NCBI GenBank assembly: GCA_031763025.1
Contig: JASSKH010000010.1
Location: forward strand, 8,883,427 to 8,947,426
Reading direction: 5' to 3'
DNA length: 64,000 nt
Source: Macrocystis pyrifera
Taxonomy: Eukaryota; Sar; Phaeophyceae; Laminariales; Laminariaceae
Part shown: piece after piece, positions 45,471-56,749 of the stretch
How positions within the stretch are numbered: the stretch's first letter is position 1
How the letters are laid out: each line of letters opens with the position of its first letter
Translations under genes and position numbers: made by a program
Notes under the pieces: generated by a model
Databases searched by the model: none
The model's input: only the letters and a program-made list of their open reading frames with translations
What the model was told of the DNA's origin: nothing

Positions 45471-45899
45471 CTGGGACTCGATGATTCGTCGGAGGTGTGC
45501 TCTATCTACAGGAATAGCAGTCAACTCCTGTTTTTGCGGTCGTGCTTGGTATACTGTACAACGACTATGCATGGTGCATCTCAACGGCTATTGTTGTATG
45601 ATGGCAATGTGGGGTCGGTGAAGGATAATTGGTGATGGTGTGGCATCACTCGTGTCTTGCGTCTCGTAACGTCTTGGCATCGTACGGTCCCCTGGTGTTG
45701 GTATGTTTTGTTTTTATAGTGCAAGAATAGCGCTGAAAATAAGCTGTTTCGGTCTTGTGCTGTATTGCCCCCCGGCGGTTTACTTGTTCTGATATGAAAC
45801 TGCCGTCTTATAGCAGCGTCGACACCTAGGACCAAGTTTTCCTCAAAGTTATATCTGAGGTAGGTTTCACGTCTTACGTTATTAGTACACAACTGCAGT

Positions 45900-47120
45900 A
45901 GGTAAATAGTACGTACGGTACGTGAGACTCCGGGTAAAATTGAGACCTATCGGCAGTGATTTTGTTTTTTTGTTAGATTATGGATCCACACGTCCACGTT
46001 GTGATGTTTTTGAGGAGCACTAATGGCCGCCCCAAGCCTCTTCCGGACATCTAGTTTTATTGAAGATGCATCTTGCGGTAAATCTGGCGCCATTTGCAAT
46101 TTCGGATTTTCAGTTTTTAGTACAATTGGGAGGCGTTGTCAGCATTCACTGCCGGGTAAAAAAGCCCAAAGCGGGACATGTTTCTTCTCGTTTCTTGCCG
46201 CGACTGGTTAATGTTACTTCGTACTGGTGGGATATACACCTGGCCCAGCAGTCCGATATTTTTTAATGTGTAATGTTGACGTACATTTGAGGTCCTTTAT
46301 TTTTGGTATATGTAGAACACGGTGATAGTATCAAGCGATGTTTTCCCTGGCTGTACGTCTCGAAAAAGGCCACCGGGAGAAGGCTGTTCGTGCGCGTACA
46401 CGGCTCTGGGGACTATAGACCCCAGGGGACATGTTTGTTCCGCGTGGTTTGACCGGAAAATATTATCATCGCAAATGCTCCCCGTGTGTAGTAGCCGGAG
46501 AACATCCCGTTAGGTACGTACACCCCGGGGGGTTCCTATGATAAGGGGATGTTAATCATGGATGAGGCGGGTAACGGACAAGTGTGGTCGCCAAGAAACA
46601 TCCTGGATGTATGCGATATCCCCAGGCTTCCAATGAATAGTGTGGGTACGGATCTAGCTCGGATATCGGACAAGGCTGCCGTAGAACATCGCTCTCAGCG
46701 ATCAGTCCCAAAGAGTGTTTGATCTATGCGTTCATGTCATGGGTGCAACATCCCGGGGCATCGTAGGCGGGTATGGATCATAGGACGGATAACGGATAAG
46801 GTTGATGTCAAGTAGTAGAACATGGCTATCAGCGGTGACTCTAAAATGCTTCGTTCATTTATGTGTCTGTGAACATGTTTTCATATTTGTGATCTCCCAT
46901 TTGCTAGCTGGGCACCCTAGCGATGCTGGCCCTGGGCTGAGTGGCCACCCGCGCGTTTCACCAATTTTTGAAGGCGTGTAACGTCTGGGCCCCCACACGC
47001 TCATGCGTTTACCCCTGAATTCAGCAGGGTCCCGGGCCAGCATCGCTACACACCCAGCTAGATATGTGGACTCGCAGAACTACACGCAGGTCGTAGCAAG
47101 AGACAGTGATACGATGTTCC
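45900..47120. other. Gene-poor stretch, nothing recognised
   Basis: No convincing exon, and no copy of the families listed, was seen here. A short inverted pair CCCGGGCCAGCATCGCTA (47,031-47,048) and TAGCGATGCTGGCCCTGGG (46,918-46,936) could form a foldback of about 130 bp. Confidence 0.4.
46918..47048. repeat. Short inverted repeat, possible foldback
   Basis: The ends TAGCGATGCTGGCCCTGGG and CCCGGGCCAGCATCGCTA are inverted and about 131 bp apart. Inside, GCGCGTTTCACC has no partner, so only the ends pair. It could be a worn TIR element. Confidence 0.5.
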
Positions 47121-47121
47121 T

Positions 47122-47224
47122 GTACGGGGGACCATAGTATATACGACCAGATATTCCTAAAATATACCTGGTATAGGTTTTGGTGTTTACCGTAGGTCCT
47201 ATTTACTATATTCCCCCGTAGTAG
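47122..47224 (-). mobile_element. Family A MITE, copy 10
   Basis: TIRs TGTACGGGGGACCATAGTAT and TTACTATATTCCCCCGTAGT. Interior TATAGGTTTTGGTGTTTACC. Confidence 0.85.
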
Positions 47225-49587
47225 AAGGTATCTATGTCATATGCATGCCTGCGTGTACGTAGCGATCCCGCTATTATTGAACATTCGACCCATAGGACGG
47301 CCCTGACGCCACAGCGAGACACGTCACAACTACAGTAAATATGCTACGAATCACGGACGGGCATATTAGAACCTAAGACGGACTGAAAAAAAAAAAAAAA
47401 CTTTAGGTTTGCACGCCATGGTTGGTTCTGTTGATTGTGCTGGCAATGGATACTGATGCGACGATGGTTAGAGATATTCTGGAGTTCCATTGGTATTGGG
47501 ATATCCGGTAGCGGGGTATTGAGATGTCGGGATTTACATGATGAAATGCAGTATATACCCCGATGACAACACTACTTTCTAACTACTTTGTACGCTCTAC
47601 TCACCTCTTCGCTGGGAGTTTGCAGCGACGACAATACTATACCTGGTACATGGTTTCTGTCTACGTTGCGGAGAGCTACTGCACCTCGACCATGTCTGTG
47701 CAAGTCCTGTCATGCGCCCTTGTTCGCTCCAACAGGCTCTGAATAATAATACACCCTTGTAATACGAGACCGGTCTTTTTGAGCACGGCAAGGCCTCTTT
47801 TGGCGTTTAGCCTACTGGTTTTTGGTGTAGCGGCCAGTCAAGAGGTCAAACCGTGATATCCTACGAAACAAATGTTGTCACCGCTAGCTTGTTGTTAGTG
47901 GTGGCGGCGTTGGGGGTGAATGGGCTACGATTCATACAAGAGGTGTGACAGACAGAAGAGTGTATTTTCGACGACGCAAAGGCGTTCAAGCGTATGTCTG
48001 GGATGCATAAATGATAACTGCATCAGGGAGAATATCTAATACTCCTCTTCAAAAGTCCGAAGACTGAGCTCAAGCCGACAGCTTCCCGCCTGCTGCATTC
48101 TCATGTCAGAAACAAAACGTTCCAGCAAAGCATTTTACTGTTGCCAAATAAATAAACACCTCATCAAGATACAAGCTTGACGCCAAGGCGTCGAGGAAAC
48201 GAATCCTTCTTGATGGCCGTCCACTCGTGCCACACGCTCCCGCCCGAAACTCATCAACACGTTGCGAGCCTCGAACTACGCACTGTCCCCTGATAGCACT
48301 CGTCGACTAACCGATGTGGCACCTTCTGTCACAACACACGAAAGCTAAAAGGTTACGAGCCTCGACTACTGTATGGCGCAAATAAAAAGAAACGCGTACT
48401 GCACGTAGAACGAAGGCGGAAATTAAGGCTGCGAGACACGGATCTACTACTTCTGTCATCGTTCAGATCAAAGCCAGATTATCGTAAATCTCCGGGCGGT
48501 GCCTCCTTGTTGTTGTTGTTGTTGTTGTATAGTGCCAGGTATGTGGTATTTATCTCGAACGGTCAAGCGACGTCAGAATCGACGACGCGTGAGACATGTC
48601 CGACCGCACGGGTTTTTGTTTGGAGTCGGCAGTGCTACAAGTGCTGCAGAGAGTGCGGCAGCTCTCTTGATGGGGGTCCATCGCTTGCCGAGTCCTATAG
48701 GGAGTCAGAAATGCCAGCCAAGGTGTGCAAGCTATGTCCTGGTCCACGGTTCCTTGCTGAGAGGCGTATGTACAGAGCAGTTGCCAGAAGGCATGGTACC
48801 ATTGCACCCGTGGCAACGCCGTTGGCAGATGACCAACGTCGGTAAGGTGTTCGTCGGAGCTGATTCTAAAGCTTGACTGAAGGTACGAATCGTCCGGGTT
48901 ATTTAAAACAGATGATATCGTTCGACGAAAAATGCCGGAGGGTGTGGCGACACCGCAGTATCTACTGAAATGAGTCGAGTATTCCAGTGTTCCACTTGAA
49001 CAACAACAAGCGGTGAGTGGAAGCTAACAGGGGTTGCACGCGGGTTGGCGCTCACAAGTAAGACAAAAAAAGGTCCGCCGATCCAGTGGCCGAATTCTTA
49101 GAAACGACACCCCGGCGCGTGGCAAAGACAAGTGCCCGCCGATTGACAGTAGATGGATGTCTCTCCTTCGGACAAGCCCGATAATATGCAGGAACTTGAC
49201 GCTACTTGCCGAAGTATAGCCTCCAATGAGATACAGGGTAGGCCGACCCCCAAACGTTTTTAGCAAATGCCGGGTCGAGCGCCAAAAAGGGCCATCCGGA
49301 CGTCCGGCGACGGCCTTCCGGCGCCTAAACTAACCGTCACCGCGTGGTCGGAACGCGGGGCGTGGGGTGTGGACGTAGGAACGAGGCGATGGGTAAACAC
49401 CGTTTCGGTGATGACGCTCTCATTGATGACGGTGTCAATGCGTACAGTAGTTGCGGGTAGCGGTGGGACGTTTGAAGGTTGACTGAGAGTATCGGGGCGT
49501 AAGGGGCTGACACTCGGTGTGACGTGCGGCGGCAGGCGGATGACGGGAGTGTGCATGCTCGACTATAGAAAACTCGCGCTGAAAATT
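47225..49587. other. Gene-poor stretch with unassigned open frames
   Basis: A 112-codon plus frame at 48,507-48,845 includes a Cys-rich segment (RQCYKCCRECG and KVCKLCPGP), and a GC-richer part at 49,260-49,560 is open on both strands. Neither has a recognised family or a clear splice context. No listed repeat family was seen. Confidence 0.3.
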
Positions 49588-49683
49588 GATATTAGAGATA
49601 CGCCGTAACAGAAGTCACTGAGCTACCTATAGCATTCAGCTTTGGCTGCTATTATAGCTCAGTGGATATTACGGTGTATCTCG
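49588..49683. repeat. Foldback with tRNA D-arm-like arms
   Basis: The arms GAGATACGCCGTAACAGAAG with CACTGAGCTACCTATAG and CTATTATAGCTCAGTGGATA with TTACGGTGTATCTC are inverted copies of each other around a ~25-bp centre. TATAGCTCAGTGG matches the RNA polymerase III box A pattern and the 54.3 kb SINE-like copy, but no box B follows. Confidence 0.65.
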
Positions 49684-50514
49684 AACGAACGGATGCCACT
49701 GAAAACTACATCGTCGGACGCAGAAACAAGCGCCGAGGTGTAGGGCGTGCCGAGGTAGTGGCAGCGGCAGGATTGTAACGTCCGTGCGGCTGTCGCGACG
49801 GTGTCAAGTGGTAGCGAACATTGACGGGGGAGCCGAGTAAGCTGGGTTCGTGCAGTGCTCCTTGATCGAGGTGAAGAACGAGTAGCGCGATGCGCCAGAA
49901 CCGCTGCAGTTACCAAAAAGCGTGGCGGCTTACTCGCTTTGCGCACGTGAGGGATGGCAGAAGTTTGCGAGGGAAGGGTGCCGGGGCGCGGCTGACAATG
50001 TGAGTGGCGAGTGAGCGAAGCTTGTGACGTGTCGGCATAGAACTTGAGACGAGCTCAATATACGAGATTTTTTCGACCCTGATGGTTCCCCCCCGGCGGT
50101 GCTAGGGGAGGACACGGGCAAGGTGAAGCGCCGCCGTCGCCGCCGCCGATCCGTCAGGTTAGTTCGGATTGCTACTCGAAGGGAAATTAAATCGTGCCAA
50201 CGACATGTACATCAGGGAAAGGACGTAGGCGGGGGCGGCGCGCCACCATCGCCGATGAACAATACATATTGCGTAAGTGTGACATACCGGAAAAATACTT
50301 TAATTGGCGGCGGTGTGTGGGGTGGTTGAGCTTGCGTCTAAGGCGGCGAACAGAGGACGCATGCTACGAATCTACTTTTTCCTGGGTACTCCTGACTTGA
50401 CCATAGTATAGGAGCTCTATATACCTCACCCAAACACCGACCTTGAGAGAAAAATGAACGTGCAACCCGACGGCCTAGGTATACACACGAAGACCACGTA
50501 ATCGCATATGTTAA

Positions 50515-50806
50515 CGGTGTTCCAAAAATAGTGGGTAGACATAAATGTTGTAGGGGGTAGACACAAATGACGTTCCAACGGTATTGGGAAGACAAAAAAT
50601 TCCAACGATGCTGGATAGACATAAATGGCGTTCCAATGATATTGGGTTGACAAAAATGGTGTTCCGATGACACTGAGTTTGACACAAATCATATTCGAAC
50701 GATATTGGGCAAGACACAAATGGCTTTCCAACGATACTGGGTAGACACAAAGGGCATTCCAACGATGCTGAGTAGACACAACTGGGGTTCCTACGATATT
50801 GGGTGG
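50515..50806 (+). repeat. ~32-bp tandem repeat, about 9 units
   Basis: Unit about GTTCCAACGATATTGGGTAG followed by ACACAAATGGC, strongly varied. Minus-strand frames show repeating ERHLCLPNT-like peptides that rotate between frames, as expected of a satellite. Confidence 0.85.
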
Positions 50807-50825
50807 AGCTCCTCGGCTAGCCTCG

Positions 50826-50915
50826 TCAGGACTGCAGTCCCGTGTTTGGGCACAAATTACTTGGATTTTTGAGTGGTTTGTCCCCAATACGGGACTGCAG
50901 TCCTGGTTAAGGAGC
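50826..50915. mobile_element. Family B palindromic MITE, copy 10
   Basis: Arms AGGACTGCAGTCCCGTGTTT and AATACGGGACTGCAGTCCT; centre ACTTGGATTTTTGAGTGG. Confidence 0.85.
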
Positions 50916-51120
50916 CAGTCGCAGTCAGAGAAGTTTTAGGCGAAAAATTAATGCTATCCCTGTATATCGTGGCGACTCAAAGGTGCTAATAAGAAAGACC
51001 GTTGTCCTCTTTGGCTGTGCCGACGGCGAACAAAGTTGGCAGTATAAAGTAAATGGGACTCTCTCGGTGGTTGGGACTGCCCATTCTGAAGAAGAGTGTA
51101 TATATACATACCGCGTAATA

Positions 51121-51342
51121 CGTGTGACATGATGTGACGCCCCTCTGGACGAATTTCACAGCCGGTGTCTCGACAACGGGGTAAGCGAAAAAAAACGCCG
51201 AGCGACGCGTCTACGGAAAGTATCTCGACGAGATATTCCCAAACGAGATCTATTTTCAGAGCCACCATTTTTCGTTGTGTGTGCACCCCCCCCCTCTCTT
51301 CGAGAAAATCTGCCCCGAAATTCGTTCCAGGGGGTGTATTAT
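51121..51342. mobile_element. Family F TIR element, copy 2
   Basis: The ends CATGATGTGACGCCCC-GGACGAATTTC and GAAATTCGTTCCAGGGGGTG-TATTATC are inverted and about 220 bp apart. The interior CGCCGAGCGACGCGTCTACG, GAAAGTATCTCGACGA and AGAGCCACCATTTTTCG is shared with copy 1. Confidence 0.7.
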
Positions 51343-52261
51343 CGCTAGCGTGTTTTATGGTAGGTGCAGCACGCAATTGCCTGCGAGCGGTGTGTGCGTG
51401 GTATTCGCTGTTGTGTCCGTCGTGTACACCAGTACAATAGCGACAATCGTAGGAGGGCTGACTGGAAAAAATCGCTGTGGTACCCATGCTCTCGAGCATT
51501 TGATCGGTCGGAACTTGAGTTTCTATCCTTGCGAGAAATCCGTAAAACGGGACATGAGTCAAGTGCAGCGGTAAGTGTCGTGCGGTATTCGCTAACGTTA
51601 TCGCATTGTTGGCCTACTGTAGCTGCGGTTCAAGCATCTGCCGGTGTTTACAAAATGGTGCGTGACTTGCGGTACTGAAAGCCCTTGCGGCAATGTGAGC
51701 GCCTATCTTGCCTCTCGGGGAAAGGGGTTTAAGCGGGTGGCTGGCGCGAGCAAGACAGTTCTTCAAGGAGGGTCGTTGGTAGATAAGGGACTGTTAACGA
51801 CGAATACATCATCTCGGTGAAGAGCATCAAGAGCCCAGTTGTACAGCTGAAAATGCGGGACCCAATGTTGATACTCTTCACCAGCAGATTACTATGTAAA
51901 CCAGACTACTGCTGTGCCATCGTCACGATGACCGCCAAGGCGCGTGATCCTGCACGCAAAACTCTGACCGGTGGACCGCCTAAACGCGGAAAACAAAAAC
52001 AACCGAGTCCGAAGAAGGCGGCAGGCAGCCGTAAAAATGTTTGCCTTAGCAGGTAACTTATCAATGGACATAACGCCGAATGCTAAAAAAACACACGCAC
52101 CTAGCGAGCTCATAGTAGCAGTCCAAACTCCTGTGCGTAAAGCCAAAGTACGCATGAGAACTCGGGATTTATAGCTCGTTCATTCTGATGCGAACAACCT
52201 CTTCTACCAGCACAATTCCAGGCCCCCAGGACACACTCGCTGCATATCATACGTGGGACAG
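51343..52261. other. Non-coding stretch, nothing recognised
   Basis: Short frames on both strands only. No listed repeat and no splice-framed exon seen. Confidence 0.35.
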
Positions 52262-52475
52262 GCCGTGATCTAGATAATCTAGAGTAGTTCCTTACCTACT
52301 GTCGTGCGAGGTTGCGCAGGATCTACATAGCACGGATCCAATCCAGAAAGCAAAAGGCTAGATCGTGAGGAATATAGCGTTCCCGCTCGGCAACATGAGC
52401 TACGCCACACAGGTTGGGGATCTATTCGCCCCGAAAGGTCTAGATCATCAAGCGGGAATGGCCTATCTGATAAGT
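52262..52475 (-). mobile_element. Family C element, copy 8
   Basis: GTGATCTAGATAATCTAGAG, CGGATCCAATCCAGAAAGC, GCTCGGCAACATGAGCTACG and TCGCCCCGAAAGGTCTAGAT in the reverse family order. Confidence 0.65.
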
Positions 52476-52669
52476 TCGAGGTGTGATATACACCCCGTGA
52501 CTGCCGAAACCAACTTGCAGTCACAACCGCACAATAAATAGACAAAAGCCGCACAATACCGCGGCGTCCCGCAAAAATTGCTGCCGAGCCTCTGTGATCG
52601 AAGTTGATCCTTCAAAAGCAAGTATGTTAGGAGACCGCTGCTTGATCACTTGAATGACCGCCCCCCTAC

Positions 52670-52728
52670 ACCAAGAGGGTCTACGGTCATACGACTACGG
52701 CCATGCATGATAATGAGTACACCCCCCC
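52670..52728 (+). mobile_element. Family D repeat, 5'-truncated copy ending in C run
   Basis: AGAGGGTCTACGGTCATACG, ACTACGGCCATGCATGATA, ATGAGTACACCCCCCCCAC. Only the last ~55 bp of the family. Confidence 0.7.
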
Positions 52729-52979
52729 CACACCAAGATCAGCATGTTAACGGGGAGCGAAATGGCCACGTGTGTATTGAGAGCGGCGTGTCTACGCCCG
52801 CTGCATTGCAACAGGGGCACGTTAGTGCCATGTGCACCTCTCTGTCTAGCATTCTTCTGCCTTACCCTCGCACTTCCACGCTTGGAGAAATCGAAGGGAG
52901 TCCCCAGGCCGTGTTAAAAGGTACCAGTTAGGCGGTAGCTCCCACCTAAGGCAAAATCGGACGACGTGCATTGAGCCAG

Positions 52980-53850
52980 CCTCTCGTCTCTTTCTCTTCT
53001 ATTAATAGCAAGCTTGCCCGGTTCAGGTGGGCTTGGCGTCTCAGGCAGCTGGTCCAGGGTGGTAGCGGCGTGCGTGGCGTGGCAGACACTGTTGACCAAC
53101 TTGCTCCGTACGTTGAGCTTCGCCCGGTTAGTTTGTGGTCCTTGCGTCGTGCGCCGCGAGCGTGTCAGTTTTCATAGGCCTTGGGTCAGCTAGCGTCCTC
53201 CTCCCTACCAAGAAACCTCGACTCTAGCCAAGAGTCAGGGGCGATGTCGACCGGTTATCTCTTCTTTTGGGAGCCCCGGGTCTCCCGAAGGCTCATTTTT
53301 AGCCGGTTGGTGACTCCCGATTCAGGTAGCCTCCTCTTAATCCGGACCGGTAAAGTCCACCATAGAACCTCCGGAAATATCCCAACCTTGCTCCCGATGG
53401 AAGCGGAAGTCCTTGTCGCTTCTGCCGACAGCAACCCCAGCCCTTCTAACTCCGTCGACAGACAGGCGCGTTTGTACCTGCTGGTGGGGCCTCCACGTCG
53501 GCCGATCGCGCCCGGGCATCTCTTCTCGAAGAACAGGTGTGCCCTCGGCTGCTCCTGCTAGTTCGAGGGTGTAGGATACGTGCCCATACGCCCACGGCGC
53601 CTCGTGTCGGCCCTCTTGCATGTGTGTATGCTTCGAGGGGTGTCCCCATGTCAATGACTCGCTCCAGGTACTGGCTCTCTATCAGAGGGGATTCGGGGGC
53701 AATGGGGACGGGATCGCTCCCGTACTTTCTGGGCTGTCTTACAGGCATCGTACCTAGGCAATCCGCGCCTCCGTCCCTTTTCTGCCCCGATCGCGCGCTC
53801 CACCACGTGCTCTTTGGCACACGCGGACGACGCACGTGGTCAAAATGAGC
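52980..53850. other. GC-rich stretch with overlapping open frames, unassigned
   Basis: Long frames are open on both strands (plus 53,181-53,561; minus 53,835-53,446 and 53,654-53,337). Composition is exon-like. No domain, catalytic motif or splice pair is recognised, and I cannot decide on a strand. It could be a decayed element or gene. Confidence 0.25.
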
Positions 53851-54056
53851 ATCACCACGCTGCCATCGTCAAAAACTTGTCTTCAACGCATGCATCCATT
53901 TTCCGCAATGGTAGGGTTTGCGACGTTGTGGCCACGACACGACCCTCTCTCTTCCTGTGGGACGGAAGGCAACAAAATAATATGCGCTCAAAGGGCTGTT
54001 AATATGAACTCCAGGCATTACAGCAGTAATCAGGCAGCAGGTGCCAGTAGTTATGA

Positions 54057-54417
54057 GGCTACGAGTGAGGTGTTACCCACTGAGCAATAGGGGTAAAATA
54101 TCGAGCAATTACCCAGCCCAGGGTAATCCTTGAAACACTCTCCCCCCCCCTCTGAACGGCGGGATCTTTGGAGCGTCGGTACCGTATGTGGCCGCTGACC
54201 TACCGCCTTCGTTTCAATACCTGGGGAACCAAGGAGATACCTAGTACAGGGTATGTTTTTAGGGACGCATGCGCAATAGTTTCTACAGAAACGTTCGAAG
54301 TGAGATTCGAACCTGTGTCCTCGACGACGTCAAATGTGAAGGTGTTACCTACTGAGCTATACCTCGTAGGGGTAAAAGGTCGATCAATATCCCAGCCCAA
54401 GGTAATCATTATAACAC
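54057..54417 (-). mobile_element. Two-part tRNA-derived SINE-like element, copy 2
   Basis: On the minus strand the first part (54,417-54,292) has a head (GATTACCTTGGGCTGGG), CTTTTACCCC, box A TAGCTCAGTAGG and box B GGTTCGAATCTC. After a linker, a second head plus box A (TTGCTCAGTGGGTAACACC) lies at 54,134-54,057 without box B. The layout, the CTCTCCCCCCC motif and a TTCMAT-CTGGGGA block in the linker match copy 1 at 2163-2505, although the two copies are well diverged. Confidence 0.55.
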
Positions 54418-55077
54418 ACGTCATATGCGATGTAGATATGGCGTATTGGGTGCGCCGCCCTTTGGGAATCGCGCCGGACAGTCTACCACCATCCGCCATC
54501 ACGATTCCCCACAATATTACTATGTACAAAATCAACCTGTTTCCGGAATACCTTTGCGTTTCTCCTCCGGCCCCGGGTCTTCTCTCGCGCTCTCGCCTGC
54601 GCGACGAGCAGGGAACCCGCGTGTACATCACGGCGAAAATGCGGGCCCGGCCGAGGTCCGTGCCGCGTACTCCAGGCCACATCTGGCAAGTAACTACGGG
54701 GAGCAATTCCGACCTGCTAGAGCCAAGCAGGAAAATGGAAACCCCACAATTAATTGTAAATATTTTTCTCTGCTGCTACTGGCTGCTGGCTGCTGGCTGC
54801 TGGTTGCCGCTGTTGTGTCATGTCTACTCCCACCCTCCCTCGAGCTCTCTATGATGAGGCAGCCACACGGCAGCAGCAGTCGCTGACCAAGCTCTTCCTT
54901 TTTGTGATGGCCATCGACGGCGCATGATTTGTTTGTGTGTGTGTGGGCCGTTCGACCTACCAGGTAGAAAGTAGGAACGAACACATACTGATATCAAGGA
55001 AAATGCAACTGTATACAGCAGTACTCAGATAAATAGGGATGCCTGATGATGATGCTGCTCTCCCCTTTTCAACTCGC

Positions 55078-55126
55078 GACACCCCCGGGATTTCAAGTCA
55101 ACCACATCCCGAAGGGGAACCTTGTA
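55078..55126. repeat. Dispersed ~50-bp repeat, copy 2
   Basis: ACACCCCCGGGATTTCAAGT, CAACCACATCCCGAAGGGGA and ACCTTGTA match 6590-6645. Confidence 0.6.
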
Positions 55127-55249
55127 AGTATGTACGTAAATGTGTATAGACAATAAACTACCACAGGTACAACAACAATGAATGCCATACCAGGTGGCAA
55201 TGAACACTAACAACAACAAGAGCAACAGCAACAGCAATAGCAACGGCGC

Positions 55250-56056
55250 AGTAGCTTCAGCAGTCAGTAGCGCCCCCCCCTGTCAGAGTCAAGAAGTTGC
55301 GCGTATAATTTCCATTGACATCTTTCATTGCACGTCGTACGAGTGAATATATATTCGCTGCGTACATACATTTTTTTTTTTATAAATTTTGAAATACGTC
55401 AGCTGTGAGTTCGACTGATTTTACGTAGTTATTTGAATCCTCGAAGAACGTACTCAGCAAGTATGTTCGTACATATTATATGCATGCTGCATGTTGTATT
55501 TGACACAGGGGGCTGTGCCCTCGCCATCCCCTTGTGGGAATTAACTTATTCTTGCTTTGTAATGTGGTGTGACTATCCCCCCTATATTTGATACTCGTAC
55601 TTGGTACTCTTGCACACAATGGTACGTACGTACGAGTATGATCAGGTATGCCTCCACGGAACAGGCCACATTGTCATTAGTCAATACAAAATATTCCCTT
55701 CTTGTATGAGCAATCTAGCAGTTACGGCGTCTTGAAAATAGCCGCAGCCTTGCACACAGCAGTGTCACCCACCTTGATCGAAAAAATGCTGTTGGGTGGA
55801 GTGGTACATAATGCATGAATGCTGCTCTGATGCTGTGTGCTAATGCTGCTGCTTTGTTCTCGCCACTTACTGACGTGTACCTTGAATAGAACAAAAAAAC
55901 AAGTCCAAAAGCAAAAAACAGTTTTTCCATTCACTTCAAGCCCCTATTCCCTCAAAATTACCGCCTTCATAATGGGTTTACGTTTCACTTGATTTTAAAG
56001 GAGCCCAAGATTGAAGGCCGAATCTAAAATCGCGCATTCGCATTCGCGGCTTAGTC
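55250..56056. other. Flank upstream of the LHC gene, nothing recognised
   Basis: Intermediate to low GC; no exon. It should contain the LHC promoter toward its right end. No TATA box is evident in the last 150 bases, so no core promoter is called. Confidence 0.35.
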
Positions 56057-56134
56057 TTGAAGCGAGCTGTACCCTGTGAAGGTTGTCTCTGCTGCATCAC
56101 GCCACTCAGAAGACCGCAAGCAAGACATACCAAA

Positions 56135-56749
56135 ATGAAGTCCTTTGCCGTAGCAGCTGCTTCCTTGTGCGCCCTGGCGCCGGCGTCGGCCTTTGTGCCC
56201 GGAGCGTTGCCCCTCGCCGGCGTGCGCAGCGCACCCTCGACGCTATCTATGGCGGCCACACCCGACAGGTCCGTCGCGATCCCGATCGACCCCTACCCGG
56301 AGGGCCTTGACGGTGAGATGGTGGGCGACGTGGGCTTCGACCCGGCTGGGTTCGCGAACAACCCTCCCGCGTGGGTATCTGGTGACGCGCCGGGCACCGC
56401 AGGCCGGGTTAAGTGGTACCGCGAGGCAGAGCTCGCGCATGGTCGCGTTGCCATGCTCGCCGCGGCGGGCTGGATTTTCCCTGAGATCTACCACTTCCCT
56501 GGAAACTCCGTGCTTGGCGCAGACCGGTTCGCGGAGACGAACCCCCTTCTTGCCTACGGCAACATCCCGAACGCCGGGGGCATCCAGATCGTGGTCACCA
56601 TTCTGATCCTCGAGACCATCAGGCTCAACCGGAGCATCCGTAACACCGACGCCCCCCCCGGGGACATCGGGCTCGGGCAGGGGGAGGGCCGCTGGAACCC
56701 GTTCAACTTTAACTACACGCCGGAGGAGTACGCGGAGAAGCAGCTCCAG
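56135..56749 (+). CDS. LHC exon 1: presequence, helices 1 and 2
   Basis: ATG at 56,135 (context ACCAAAATGAAG) starts the signal peptide directly. The frame is open further upstream, but the leader there is not signal-like. The donor is CTCCAG|GTTAGT at 56,750, phase 0. The exon ends [15 protein letters not shown], and exon 2 continues EMKHGR, which is the family's usual 'KE(I/L)KNGRLAM' helix 3 entry. Confidence 0.92.

Noticed and set aside
50426-50887. Minus-strand frames with repeated ERHLCLP-like peptides
   Set aside because: They rotate between frames over the ~32-bp tandem array, as expected of a satellite.
53446-53835. A 129-codon minus-strand frame considered as a gene
   Set aside because: Overlapping open frames exist on both strands, and no motif or splice pair favours any of them.
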